DNA of 15,207 nt from an uncultured Eubacteriales bacterium (GCA_900554485.1 USHO01000018.1:1-15207), one strand, 5' to 3'; positions 6,522 to 14,420 are shown, counted from the stretch's first letter. Numbers and translations are program-made. The notes: generated by a model from the sequence alone, not told the origin.

Positions 6522-7061
6522 TTATTTATCGAGAACCGCTTTACCGAGAGCGGCAACTCCGCCGAGGATTCCGAATACGCCCGCAAGAATCGCACCCGTA
6601 CCGAGTTTTACGTTGTCTATCAGAAGAACGACGACGTTATTCGCCTCGGTAATCTTAGCCGTAGTGGTATTGTTGCTTAACGTATAAGTAACCGAAGTAA
6701 AACCTACAAGGCAGAACATAAGGATTCCGCCGACGATAAGAAGAACCGCGCCGAGGAAAGCCATAAGTTTGCCGTTTCCGATCCTGGCGACCGAAAGCAC
6801 AACGAACAACAAACCGAGGATGAGCAGAATAACGGACAGGCAGGTAAGGATGTTGAATTTGAATACCGTCTTACTGCCGAGGTTGGAATTTTCCGCTATC
6901 TTTCCGCCGAAAGCAATCTTGAAAACGTTATACGTTTCGTCGTTGCCCATACGCGTAAATGAAAGCCCGGGAAGGAACATCATGATGACTGCGACAAGCG
7001 CAAGAAGAGCCGCGCCGAATCCGAGCCATTTCCCGATTTTGACATTTTTCTTGTTAGCCAT
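6522..7061 (-). CDS. Four-helix membrane protein with polar loops, unknown function
   Basis: I do not recognise a family. The 179-residue protein has a basic N-terminus (MANKKNVKIGK) and hydrophobic segments at about 12-33, 70-92, 98-122 and 153-174. A first outer loop of about 36 residues and a second loop rich in Thr and Asn (about 124-150, TYTLSNNTTT) would face outward if the basic N-terminus is inside. This claudin-like layout is seen in many small clostridial membrane proteins of no known role. The ribosome binding site AGGAGGT (7073-7079) and a near-consensus promoter show it is an independent and probably well expressed gene. It ends 11 nt from a bidirectional terminator, so it is monocistronic. 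Confidence 0.85.
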   Translation of the reverse strand: MANKKNVKIGKWLGFGAALLALVAVIMMFLPGLSFTRMGNDETYNVFKIAFGGKIAENSNLGSKTVFKFNILTCLSVILLILGLLFVVLSVARIGNGKLMAFLGAVLLIVGGILMFCLVGFTSVTYTLSNNTTTAKITEANNVVVLLIDNVKLGTGAILAGVFGILGGVAALGKAVLDK

Positions 7062-7094
7062 AAATAAATTATACCTCCTGTAACAAGTATCTAT

Positions 7095-7123
7095 ATTATA
7101 CTATACGCGCGATTTACTTTCAA
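7095..7123 (-). promoter_or_regulatory. Strong promoter for the four-helix membrane protein
   Basis: On the - strand, TTGAAA (7118-7123) and TATAAT (7095-7100) are 17 nt apart, with a predicted start near 7088 and a leader of about 27 nt. This is one of the closest matches to the sigma-A consensus in the window. Confidence 0.85.
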
Positions 7124-7200
7124 GCATTTTTAAGAATATTATCAGAAAAGTTATGTAACACCGCCACGCAAAAACGTATCATATATTCCCGACGTCGCCG

Positions 7201-7241
7201 TTTTTATAAAAATATCCCCGTCGCCATATCCGCGACGGGGA
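7201..7241 (-). terminator. Terminator of the pyrH-rseP operon
   Basis: A 10-bp stem (7232-7241 with 7215-7224; core CCCCGTCGC) with a 7-nt loop is followed on the - strand by ATATTTTTATAAAAA. It lies just after the rseP stop at 7249. Confidence 0.88.
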
Positions 7242-7248
7242 ATATCAT

Positions 7249-8658
7249 TTATATAAATTGTAACACGTCTACGAGGATTGCAAACCCGAGCAACAATATC
7301 AATCCGACCGTATGGATTATAGCCTCGACCTTGCGGTTGACCGGTTTTTTGAATATCCATTCTATCAGGCAGAATACTATTCTCGCGCCGTCGAGCGCGG
7401 GAATCGGCAGCAGATTGAACACCGCCAGATTGACGCCTATAAACGCCGTTATTTCCAGCGCGAAAAACGCTCCGTAACTTATAAGCTGACTTGCCGTCTT
7501 TATCGTTGTTATCGTTCCGCCGACGGCGTTTATCCCGATTTTACCCGTCAAAAGTTCGCCGAGACTTCTGAATACCGTGCCCGCTATCTTGAACGAATAG
7601 ACGAAAGAATGCCCTATCGTTCTGAAAAATCCGAGCCTTGCGAATCCCGTTGTAACGTAATACTCTTTTCCGCCGAAATTGACGCCGAGATAATTTTCGA
7701 CTTCGCCCAGAGACGTCTTTTCGACTTCGCCCCAATCTTCGCCAAGCACGACTTCTATCGGTTCGGGTCCGTTTTCACCCGAAACGAAAAAGTAAACCGT
7801 ATCTCCGACGTTCTTGTCTTTAAGCGCGTCCAATATCTGATCCGTATCGTTTACGAACGTTGCGTTTTTATAATCGTTTTCGCCGCTTATTTTGAAAAGG
7901 TAAACCGACGACGTGAAAAACTTATGACCGTCCGCGGCAGTCGGGCTTACGGTCACGGTCGACCCGAACCCGAGCGCGGCGTAAGCCTTATAGACTTCGG
8001 TCATATTTTTGCACTCCACGTCCGAGCGCAGAACGACGGTTTTTTTAACCGTTTCTTTGCTTACCTTGCCGTCTTCTCTGACGGCGGTTTCAACTATGAC
8101 TTTATCGCCTTTTTTGCTGTGATTGAGCGCGGTTATAAAGTCGGTAGTCATATATATGCCCGTCTTTTTGCCGTCTTTGGTTATCGACAGAATATAATCG
8201 CCGTTTTCGATCGAATACGGATTTTCGACGGCGTAGTAATTGTCGACGTACTGCGCGCCGACAACCTGCTGACCGTAAATTCCGAAAGTCAGCATTATAA
8301 CCAGCAACGCGAGGATATAGTTCATCGTCGCGCCTGCAAGCAACACCAGAATTCTCTGCCACGGTTTCTTTTTATCGAACGCATTTTCGTCCGCGCCGTC
8401 GCCGTCTTCACCTTCAAACGCGCAAAATCCGCCGAGCGGCAACAACCTTACGGAAAAATCCTCGCCGCTTTTGAGTTTCTTTTTGAATATCGCCGGACCC
8501 ATGCCGATGGCGAATTCGTTGATTTTGAATTTGAAAATCTTACCCACGAAGTAATGCCCCGCCTCGTGAACGGTTATCATTACCAGCAGTATAAGCACGG
8601 CTATCAGAACATAGCCGACGTTTTTCATTACAGATTGAAAACTTAAAAGATTATACAA
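7249..8658 (-). CDS. rseP: RIP metalloprotease (site-2 protease) RseP
   Basis: An intramembrane zinc protease that, in characterised relatives, cuts anti-sigma factors and signal-peptide remnants within the membrane. The zinc motif HEAGH is at residues 31-35 inside the first membrane segment. Next come MGPAIFKKK and RLLPLGGF (71-78), a second membrane segment (about 100-127), a PDZ-type periplasmic part (about 135-230) followed by an extra soluble stretch to about 340, and the C-terminal LDG motif (422-424, Asp423 as third zinc ligand) with two last helices. At 469 residues it is longer than Bacillus RasP (about 420). The start is a TTG at 8658, chosen because GGAGGAG (8663-8669) lies just ahead. 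The internal ATG at 8628 has no such site but would keep HEAGH. It is 13 nt after ispC and is the last gene of the operon. Confidence 0.92.
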   Translation of the reverse strand: MYNLLSFQSVMKNVGYVLIAVLILLVMITVHEAGHYFVGKIFKFKINEFAIGMGPAIFKKKLKSGEDFSVRLLPLGGFCAFEGEDGDGADENAFDKKKPWQRILVLLAGATMNYILALLVIMLTFGIYGQQVVGAQYVDNYYAVENPYSIENGDYILSITKDGKKTGIYMTTDFITALNHSKKGDKVIVETAVREDGKVSKETVKKTVVLRSDVECKNMTEVYKAYAALGFGSTVTVSPTAADGHKFFTSSVYLFKISGENDYKNATFVNDTDQILDALKDKNVGDTVYFFVSGENGPEPIEVVLGEDWGEVEKTSLGEVENYLGVNFGGKEYYVTTGFARLGFFRTIGHSFVYSFKIAGTVFRSLGELLTGKIGINAVGGTITTIKTASQLISYGAFFALEITAFIGVNLAVFNLLPIPALDGARIVFCLIEWIFKKPVNRKVEAIIHTVGLILLLGFAILVDVLQFI

Positions 8659-8662
8659 TAAA

Positions 8663-8669
8663 CTCCTCC
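8663..8669 (-). promoter_or_regulatory. Ribosome binding site that decides the TTG start of rseP
   Basis: GGAGGAG on the - strand, with GGAGG 6 nt from the TTG at 8658. No comparable sequence precedes the ATG ten codons later. Confidence 0.7.
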
Positions 8670-8671
8670 GT

Positions 8672-9814
8672 TTACTTCAGCGACCCGATAATCTCGGACG
8701 CGATGCGACGCGAACGCAGATCCGTCCCGATGAGGTTTTCGTAAGTCGGCTTTTGCCTTACGGTCTTAGCCAACGTCTCCGCTATAGTCTTATTTATGTC
8801 GTAAAATCCGATTTCGTCTTTGAGGTACGCCTCTACGGCGACCTCGTTGGCGGCGTTCATGGCGCAGGGGTAATTGTCCCCTTCCATATACGAATCCGTC
8901 GCCAGACGGAAACACGGAAACCTGTCTTCGTCTATCTTTCTGAAGTGCAGCGTCATATCTTCAAACGATAAAAACGGCACGTTGGTCGGATACCTTTCGG
9001 GATATGTCAGCGCGAGTTGAATAGGGATTTCCATAGACGGAAACCCGAGTTGAGCCATTACCGCCCCGTCGCAGAATTCGACCATGGAATGTATGACGCT
9101 TTCGGGATGAACGACCGCCGAAACTTTATCGATAGGCGCGTCGTATAATCTGCACGCCTCGATGACTTCCAGCCCCTTATTGAGCATGGTGGCGCAGTCT
9201 ATCGTGATTTTCTTGCCCATAAGCCAGTTGGGGTGTTTCAGTGCGGCGGATGCTTTCAGTCCTTTTATCTCTTCCCTGCCGAAATCGCGGAACGCTCCGC
9301 CGCTGGCGGTCAGAATAATTTTATTAAACGGTCGGTCTTTCCCGAAACCGAGACACTGAAAAACCGCCGAATGTTCGCTGTCGACGGGAATTATGTTCAC
9401 GCCTTTTTCTTTTGCGCGCCGCATGACGATTTCGCCGCCGACGACAAGCGATTCTTTATTGGCGAGCGCGACGGTTTTACCCGCATCTATCGCCTCGAGC
9501 GTCGGGGCAAGCCCCGCGAAACCGCTTACCGCGACGAAAACCACGTCACAATCTTCGGTTATAGCGTGACGGAACGCGTTTTCGCCTGCATAAAGAAAAA
9601 CGCCCTCGGGCAGTTCTTTAATGCCGACCGCTTTTTCGGGGTCGGCAAGAGCGACTACTTCGGGGCGAAATTCTTCTAGCTGACTTTGCAGAACGTCGAC
9701 CGAAGATTTAGCCGCAAGCGAAACTATTCTGAATTTGTCTTTATAACGGCGGACGGTATTCGCCACCTGTCTGCCTATCGAGCCGGTCGACCCGATCAAT
9801 GCTATTTTAATCAT
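8672..9814 (-). CDS. ispC: 1-deoxy-D-xylulose 5-phosphate reductoisomerase
   Basis: IspC (Dxr) converts DXP to 2-C-methyl-D-erythritol 4-phosphate with NADPH, the committed step of the MEP isoprenoid pathway, in the cytoplasm. With the start at 9814 (MIKIALIGSTGSIG) the protein has 380 residues, the usual length. An in-frame ATG 12 codons upstream (9850) would add a non-family extension that runs into a hairpin region, so I reject it. Visible motifs are the NADPH loop GSTGSIG (8-14), ANKES (118-122), PVDSEHSA (143-150) with metal ligands Asp145 and Glu147, and NKGLEVIEA (212-220) with Glu216. The product feeds the C5 units that UppS, encoded two genes upstream, condenses into carrier lipid. 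Confidence 0.95.
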   Translation of the reverse strand: MIKIALIGSTGSIGRQVANTVRRYKDKFRIVSLAAKSSVDVLQSQLEEFRPEVVALADPEKAVGIKELPEGVFLYAGENAFRHAITEDCDVVFVAVSGFAGLAPTLEAIDAGKTVALANKESLVVGGEIVMRRAKEKGVNIIPVDSEHSAVFQCLGFGKDRPFNKIILTASGGAFRDFGREEIKGLKASAALKHPNWLMGKKITIDCATMLNKGLEVIEACRLYDAPIDKVSAVVHPESVIHSMVEFCDGAVMAQLGFPSMEIPIQLALTYPERYPTNVPFLSFEDMTLHFRKIDEDRFPCFRLATDSYMEGDNYPCAMNAANEVAVEAYLKDEIGFYDINKTIAETLAKTVRQKPTYENLIGTDLRSRRIASEIIGSLK

Positions 9815-9860
9815 ATAGATACCTGATACCGACCGTGAATAATGCCGCACAAACTACGGC

Positions 9861-9893
9861 GAAGTCGTAAACCGTTTAACGGTGTACGACTTC
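9861..9893 (-). other. Compound inverted repeat in the cdsA-ispC spacer
   Basis: GAAGTCGTA (9861-9869) pairs with TACGACTTC (9885-9893), and inside it ACCGT (9871-9875) pairs with ACGGT (9879-9883). Together they make a 14-bp stem with one mismatch and a 3-nt loop. No T-run follows on the - strand, so it is not a standard terminator. A second stem, ATAGTTTA/TAAACTAT (9905-9912 with 9926-9933), overlaps the cdsA stop. The 110-nt spacer is otherwise empty. Confidence 0.65.
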
Positions 9894-9924
9894 AGATATT
9901 TATTATAGTTTATGTCTTTTACGG

Positions 9925-10830
9925 TTAAACTATGAGCGGAATTATAACGCAGAAAATAAGCGCGGCGACGGGAGCGACGAACGACAAACCGTCGATTCTG
10001 TCGAGCATTCCGCCGTGACCGGGGAACATCGTTCCCATATCCTTTATGCCGAGTTTACGTTTTATTACGCTTTCGGCAAGGTCTCCGAGTTCCGTAAGCG
10101 CGGCAAATATCGCGCCCGCAAGAATAAAGATTATTATGTCCGCCCAAGGCGCGCCGACGGTGAAAGACTCGCCTGCGATCGCGCCGGACGAATAAAGATA
10201 ACGGCATAAAAAGTACACGGCGACGCCGCCGAGCATCCCGCCGAACAATCCGCCTATTGCTCCGCTTATCGTCTTATTCGGGGATATTTCTGGGCAAAGT
10301 TTTTTACCCTTGACCGCGCTGCCGACGAAATACGCCATCGTGTCGCAAAGCGGGGAAACCACGAATACGAGGAGTAACGCCTCGAAACTCGCCATCTGAT
10401 TGACGGCGACAAGCGTTATTATGAGCCCCGTCGGATAGAACAGGCAGAGCATGGTAAGACCGACGCTTTCGAGCGTCGCGTCCTTAAACACGAATACAGC
10501 CAACGCGACGGTAAGCATTCCGTAAACGGCGACGACCGCGAATGCGTAAACCGCGCCGACGAATACCGCCACGGGGAACGCGACTATCGGGAAGAGCAAC
10601 GCTATCAGTTTTTCGATAAACAGCATCTTCACGTCCATCGCCCTGACCATCTCGAACGTTCCGACTTCCGCCATAAAGAACAGCGCGAGATTAAACAGGA
10701 GCGTTCCGGCGGTAATCGAACGTTCTGTACGCGCAAGCACATAGACTTCGGTCGTCCAGTACATTTTAGCCAAAAACAACCCGAGGAGCGCGGCTACGAT
10801 CCCCGCACCCGTAACAATTCTTTTACCCAT
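9925..10830 (-). CDS. cdsA: Phosphatidate cytidylyltransferase
   Basis: CdsA makes CDP-diacylglycerol from phosphatidic acid and CTP in the membrane, the precursor of all main phospholipids. The 301-residue protein is strongly hydrophobic, with roughly eight membrane segments. The family signature runs from 254 to 280: SxxKR, KD (263-264), PGHGG (270-274), DR (277-278) and Asp280. An upstream SPNKTISGAIGG segment (183-194) is also typical. The start overlaps uppS by 8 nt and has GAAGG ahead, indicating translational coupling. Gene order uppS-cdsA-ispC is the standard arrangement in Firmicutes. Confidence 0.95.
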   Translation of the reverse strand: MGKRIVTGAGIVAALLGLFLAKMYWTTEVYVLARTERSITAGTLLFNLALFFMAEVGTFEMVRAMDVKMLFIEKLIALLFPIVAFPVAVFVGAVYAFAVVAVYGMLTVALAVFVFKDATLESVGLTMLCLFYPTGLIITLVAVNQMASFEALLLVFVVSPLCDTMAYFVGSAVKGKKLCPEISPNKTISGAIGGLFGGMLGGVAVYFLCRYLYSSGAIAGESFTVGAPWADIIIFILAGAIFAALTELGDLAESVIKRKLGIKDMGTMFPGHGGMLDRIDGLSFVAPVAALIFCVIIPLIV

Positions 10831-11533
10831 TATTATTTCCTTCGTCTATATTGCCGAAACGTCTTTTTCTGCCCGCGAACCAGTCAAGGGCTTTTTTAAG
10901 TTCGGCTTTATCGAAATCCGGCCACAGCGTGTCGGTAAAGTACAACTCCGCATAAGCGCATTGCCATAAGAAGAAATTGCTCAACCTTGCCTCTCCGCTG
11001 GTTCTCACTACCAGATCGATGTCGGGCAAGCCTGCCGTATAAGTATGCGCCGAAATTCCCTCTTCGGTTATCTCTTCGCCGTTTTCGGCTAAGATCGACG
11101 CCGCGCGGACGATTTCCGCCCTGCCGCCGTAGTTTATGGCTATGTTAAGCGTCTTTCCGCAAAAATCTTTCGTATGTCCGATGACCGACAGCGAACGTCG
11201 TCTGAGTTTTTCGCCGATAGCCGACAATTCGCCCGAAATTATAAGTCTGATATGCTCGGCTAAAAGTTTACGCTCGTATCGGCGTAAGAATTTTTCGAGG
11301 AGGTCGAAAATAGTATCGATCTCCTCTTTCGGTCTTGACCAGTTCTCGGTCGAAAAAGCGTAAAGACTCACGACTTCGACACCGCAATCGAAACACGCGG
11401 AAACCACCTCCTCGATAACGTCCGCGCCTTTTTTATGCCCGAAACTTCTGGGTTTACCGCGTTTTTTCGCCCACCTGCCGTTGCCGTCCATAATAAAGCC
11501 GACGTGGCGGGGAATGTTTAAGTTTTCCGCCAT
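10823..11533 (-). CDS. uppS: Isoprenyl transferase (undecaprenyl diphosphate synthase)
   Basis: This cis-prenyltransferase adds isopentenyl diphosphate units to farnesyl diphosphate, giving the C55 lipid that carries peptidoglycan and wall polymer precursors. The 236-residue length is normal. Motifs are MDGNGRWA (15-22, catalytic Asp16), GHKKGAD (32-38), STENWSRP (61-68), and RTSGEARLSNFFLWQ (177-191), which forms the diphosphate site. The family norm near 181 is SGE-x-R(L/I)SNF, so nothing is missing. The start codon shares one base with the frr stop, and the 3' end overlaps cdsA. A GAAGGAA sequence lies 14 nt upstream, farther than usual, consistent with coupling to frr. Confidence 0.95.
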   Translation of the reverse strand: MAENLNIPRHVGFIMDGNGRWAKKRGKPRSFGHKKGADVIEEVVSACFDCGVEVVSLYAFSTENWSRPKEEIDTIFDLLEKFLRRYERKLLAEHIRLIISGELSAIGEKLRRRSLSVIGHTKDFCGKTLNIAINYGGRAEIVRAASILAENGEEITEEGISAHTYTAGLPDIDLVVRTSGEARLSNFFLWQCAYAELYFTDTLWPDFDKAELKKALDWFAGRKRRFGNIDEGNNNG

Positions 11534-12108
11534 TATACGGTCATCAGTTCCTTCTCTTTTTCGCCCGTAGCCTTTTCGATTGCCTCGACGGCTTTATTGA
11601 CGAGTTTTTCTACCCGACTTTCGTAATCGGCGTATTCGTCGTCGGTCATCTCTTTATTCTTGTTCATCTTCTTGAATACGTCGAGGTAATCTCTGCGGAT
11701 ATTTCTGACGGCGACCTTGGCGTCTTCGCTCATCTTTTTAACCTGTTTTACGATGTCTTTTCTTCTCTCTTCGGTGAGAACGGGGAATACGAGTCTTATG
11801 ACGTTGCCGTCGTTGGTGGGGTTGATACCTATATCCGACAGTTGGATAGCCTTTTCGATCTCTTTAAGCAGAGATTTATCCCACGGAGAGATAACAAGGC
11901 ACTGTCCGTCCTGTACGGCGATGTTCCCGACCTGATTTATCGGCGAAGGCGTGCCGTAATAGTCGACGCGGACCTTGTCGAGCACATGAGGGTTGGCTCT
12001 GCCCGCTCTGACCTGCGTCAGATCGGACTTATACATTTCCGACGTCTTTTCAAATTTTTCTTCAGCCTCTAAAACAAGGGTTTCAACTTTTTCTATATCC
12101 AGAGCCAT
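11533..12108 (-). CDS. frr: Ribosome recycling factor
   Basis: RRF, with EF-G, splits post-termination ribosomes. The 191-residue protein is slightly longer than the usual 185. It has the tRNA-shaped two-domain pattern: an N-terminal helix, the conserved VRAGRANP (33-40), the YYGTPSPINQVGNI segment (50-63), WDKS (76-79), GINPTNDGNVIRL (94-106) and LTEERRKD (111-118). Helices returning at the C-terminus end in a charged tail. A strong AGGAGG site (about 12119-12125 region) lies about 10 nt before the ATG. pyrH ends 44 nt upstream, with no terminator between them. Confidence 0.96.
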   Translation of the reverse strand: MALDIEKVETLVLEAEEKFEKTSEMYKSDLTQVRAGRANPHVLDKVRVDYYGTPSPINQVGNIAVQDGQCLVISPWDKSLLKEIEKAIQLSDIGINPTNDGNVIRLVFPVLTEERRKDIVKQVKKMSEDAKVAVRNIRRDYLDVFKKMNKNKEMTDDEYADYESRVEKLVNKAVEAIEKATGEKEKELMTV

Positions 12109-12152
12109 TTATACGTTTCCTCCTGAAATTCGATTTTTGATTTTATTCCGTT

Positions 12153-12857
12153 TTAATACACGACCGTTCCGGCGGTATCCGAAAATACCGCATCGACGAT
12201 GGAATTATCGTCGAGATTTCCGAAAGCGTGAATTTTAAGTCCGTTTTCTTTGCACATTACGACCGCCGAAGTGTCCAGTGCGCGCAAACCCTTTCCGACG
12301 TATTCGTCGTAAGTGAGTTTATCGTATTTCTTCGCGTTCGGGTTGACTTTCGGATCGCTGTCGTAAATGCCGTCTATGTTTTTGGCGAGCAACAGAACTT
12401 CTGCCTGTATCTCGCACGCCCTTAAAGACGCGCCCGTATCGGTGGTGAAAAACGGACTGCCCGTTCCCCCGCCGAAAACAACCACTTTGCCCTCTTTAAG
12501 GTATCTCTTCGCGGTTTTTATATTATACGGTTCGCCGATTTTATCGATAGCAAGCGCGGTCATAACGCGATTATCCACGCCCTGACGGTCGAGCGCGTCC
12601 GACAGCGCGAGTGCGTTTATAACCGTGGCGAGCATACCCATATAGTCTGCCGACGTTCTGTCCATCTCGTCGCCCTCTCTGCCGCGCCAGAAATTCCCTC
12701 CGCCGACGACAACGCCGACTTCGACGCCCGCATTGTTCAAGTCCGCGATCTGTCTTGCGGTAGCGGTAAGCGCGGACGAAGAAAACCCGTGACGCTTGTC
12801 GCCCGCTAAACTTTCGCCGCTTATTTTCAGCAATATTCTTTTATATTTCGCTTTCAT
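12153..12857 (-). CDS. pyrH: Uridylate kinase (UMP kinase)
   Basis: PyrH phosphorylates UMP to UDP with ATP; it is a hexameric enzyme of the amino-acid-kinase fold. The 234-residue protein begins with the family N-terminus KRILLKISGESL (6-17). It shows GGGNFWRG (52-59), RTSADYMGMLATVINALAL (67-85), and the nucleotide-site segment GGGTGSPFFTTDT (129-141). The start is fixed by this N-terminus, yet no Shine-Dalgarno sequence is visible. Upstream there are only 26 nt of AT-rich sequence before the tsf terminator. Translation initiation is therefore unusual, and transcription probably depends on read-through from rpsB-tsf. Confidence 0.95.
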   Translation of the reverse strand: MKAKYKRILLKISGESLAGDKRHGFSSSALTATARQIADLNNAGVEVGVVVGGGNFWRGREGDEMDRTSADYMGMLATVINALALSDALDRQGVDNRVMTALAIDKIGEPYNIKTAKRYLKEGKVVVFGGGTGSPFFTTDTGASLRACEIQAEVLLLAKNIDGIYDSDPKVNPNAKKYDKLTYDEYVGKGLRALDTSAVVMCKENGLKIHAFGNLDDNSIVDAVFSDTAGTVVY

Positions 12858-12869
12858 GATTATATGATA

Positions 12870-12919
12870 AAAGATTAGAAAAAGGGGCTGTATGCAAGTT
12901 TTGTCTTGCGTACAGCCCC
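12870..12919 (-). terminator. Intrinsic terminator after tsf
   Basis: A 15-bp stem (12905-12919 with 12884-12898; core GGGGCTGTACGC, one G-U pair) with a 6-nt loop is followed on the - strand by TTTTTCTAATCTTTT. It separates rpsB-tsf from pyrH and presumably attenuates read-through rather than blocking it, because no pyrH promoter is visible. Confidence 0.92.
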
Positions 12920-12926
12920 GCTCGTT

Positions 12927-13586
12927 TTATTTACGCATTGCGTCGACCTGAGCCTGTACCTCGTCGGCAAGGTTCTCTTCTTTCTTCTGAAGACCTTCGC
13001 CCATTTCGTAACGGGTAAATCTTCTTACGGAAATCTTTTCGCCGATCTGAGCGGTCGCCTCGATAACGAGTTGTTCGACCGTCTTGGACGGATCTTTGAC
13101 GAACTTCTGGCAAAGCAGGCAGTTTTCGTCATAGAAGGTCTTGATTCTTCCCTCGACCATCTTTTCGACGATCTTCTCGGGCTTACCCTCTTCGAGAGCC
13201 TGCGCTTTAAGTATAGCCTTTTCTTTTTCGAGTACGTCTGCGGGAACTTCTTCCTTGGTGACGTAAGTGGGAGCGGCAGCGGCAATCTGCAACGCGATGT
13301 CGTGTACGAGTTCCTTGAACTTATCGCCCTGAGCGACAAAGTCGGTTTCGCAGTTGACTTCGAGCAGTACGCCTACTCTTCCGCCCATATGGATATAACT
13401 GTCGACGATACCTTCGGCGGCGATTCTGCCTGCCTTCTTGGCGGCTTTCGCTATGCCTTTCTCTCTGAGATAGTCTACGGCTTTTTCCATATCTCCGTTG
13501 CATTCGACAAGCGCGTTCTTGCAGTCCATCATTCCCGCGCCGGTTCTCTCTCTCAACGTTTTGACGTCGTTAGCGGTGTAATTCAT
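12927..13586 (-). CDS. tsf: Elongation factor Ts, short form
   Basis: EF-Ts exchanges GDP for GTP on EF-Tu. The N-terminal UBA-like domain has LRERTGAGMMDCKNAL (11-26). The core has YIHMGGRVGVLLEVN (64-78) and the EF-Tu contact TDFVA (81-85). A later FYDENCLLCQKFVKD segment and SVRRFTRYEMGEGL match the end of the core. At 219 residues it is far shorter than the Escherichia coli or Bacillus proteins (about 283-293). Part of the second core subdomain and the coiled-coil region are reduced, as in other short EF-Ts forms. AGGAG precedes the start, and rpsB ends 30 nt upstream. Confidence 0.95.
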   Translation of the reverse strand: MNYTANDVKTLRERTGAGMMDCKNALVECNGDMEKAVDYLREKGIAKAAKKAGRIAAEGIVDSYIHMGGRVGVLLEVNCETDFVAQGDKFKELVHDIALQIAAAAPTYVTKEEVPADVLEKEKAILKAQALEEGKPEKIVEKMVEGRIKTFYDENCLLCQKFVKDPSKTVEQLVIEATAQIGEKISVRRFTRYEMGEGLQKKEENLADEVQAQVDAMRK

Positions 13587-13616
13587 AACTGTAATCTCCT
13601 TAAAGTTTTTATAGGG

Positions 13617-14420
13617 TTACGCCTCGACGGGTGCGCCTTCGACGGCGTTTTCTTCGGGATCGCCTGCCTCGGCAGCCTCTGCAAGTTCGACCGCGGGGGT
13701 CTCTTCTTCGTCTACGACGTTGCGTCTTACGGCGTCTTCGCCCTGTTTAGCCTCGATAACGGCGTCCGCAATGATCGACGCGATGAGTTTTACCGCTCTG
13801 ATAGCGTCGTCGTTACCCGAAATGACGTAGTCGACAAGGTCGGGGTCGCAGTTTGTATCGGTGATAGCCACTACGGGGATGTTGAGTTTTCTCGCCTCTT
13901 TGACCGCGTTGATTTCGCAGTTGGGGTCGACGACGAACATCACGCCCGGAAGGGTCTTCATTTCTCTGATACCGCCGAGGTTGTAAAGCAGTTTGTCTCT
14001 TTCCGCTTTAAGACCGAGAACTTCCTTTTTGGGAAGAAGGTCGAACTCGCCGGTCTTTTCCATATTATCGAGTTTGTTGAGTCTGTCGATTCTCGTTCTG
14101 ATCGTCTTGAAGTTGGTAAGCGTACCGCCGAGCCATCTCGAATTGACGTAGAACATTCCGCATCTTTCGGCTTCCTGCTGGATAGCCTCCTGAGCCTGTT
14201 TCTTCGTTCCGACGAAAAGTACGTTTTTTCCGGCTTTAACCTGATCGACGACGAATTTATAAGCCTCTTCGATAAGATCGACCGTAATCTGAAGGTCGAT
14301 GATATGAATACCGTTTCTTTCGCCGTAGATGTACTTTTTCATCTTGGGGTTCCATCTTCTCGTCTGGTGACCGAAGTGAACGCCCGCCTCGAGAAGTTGT
14401 TTCATAGAAGTTACTGCCAT
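13617..14420 (-). CDS. rpsB: 30S ribosomal protein S2
   Basis: S2 binds late to the 30S head-body junction and supports S1 or mRNA binding. The N-terminal signature LLEAGVHFGHQTRRWNPKM (9-27) and IYGERNGIHIIDL (31-43) are clear. Next come FVGTKKQAQEAI (about 69-80), RWLGGTLTNF, and DPNCEINAVKEARKLNIPVV toward the C-terminal helix. The protein has 267 residues. About 35 at the end (after VRRNVVDEEE) form an acidic, Ala-Glu-rich extension beyond the folded domain, common in clostridial S2. GGAGGA (14426-14431) is a good binding site, and a second SD-like GGGGAGGAA lies about 10 nt farther upstream. Confidence 0.97.
   Translation of the reverse strand: MAVTSMKQLLEAGVHFGHQTRRWNPKMKKYIYGERNGIHIIDLQITVDLIEEAYKFVVDQVKAGKNVLFVGTKKQAQEAIQQEAERCGMFYVNSRWLGGTLTNFKTIRTRIDRLNKLDNMEKTGEFDLLPKKEVLGLKAERDKLLYNLGGIREMKTLPGVMFVVDPNCEINAVKEARKLNIPVVAITDTNCDPDLVDYVISGNDDAIRAVKLIASIIADAVIEAKQGEDAVRRNVVDEEETPAVELAEAAEAGDPEENAVEGAPVEA

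Noticed and set aside
6134..6652. A 172-codon + strand frame overlapping the cysteine-rich gene
   Set aside because: It lacks an SD, is rich in Arg, runs through the terminator and into the convergent gene, and competes with a better-supported frame.
7312..8646. A 444-codon open frame on the + strand opposite rseP
   Set aside because: It is an antisense shadow without an SD or motifs; the - strand frame has HEAGH and LDG motifs.
9815..9850. Upstream ATG of ispC at 9850
   Set aside because: It would add 12 residues not found in the family before the conserved MIKIALIGSTGSIG start.
12859..12864. TATAAT just before pyrH as a -10 box
   Set aside because: It lies one base from the ATG and has no -35 at 16-18 nt, so the transcript would start inside the coding region.
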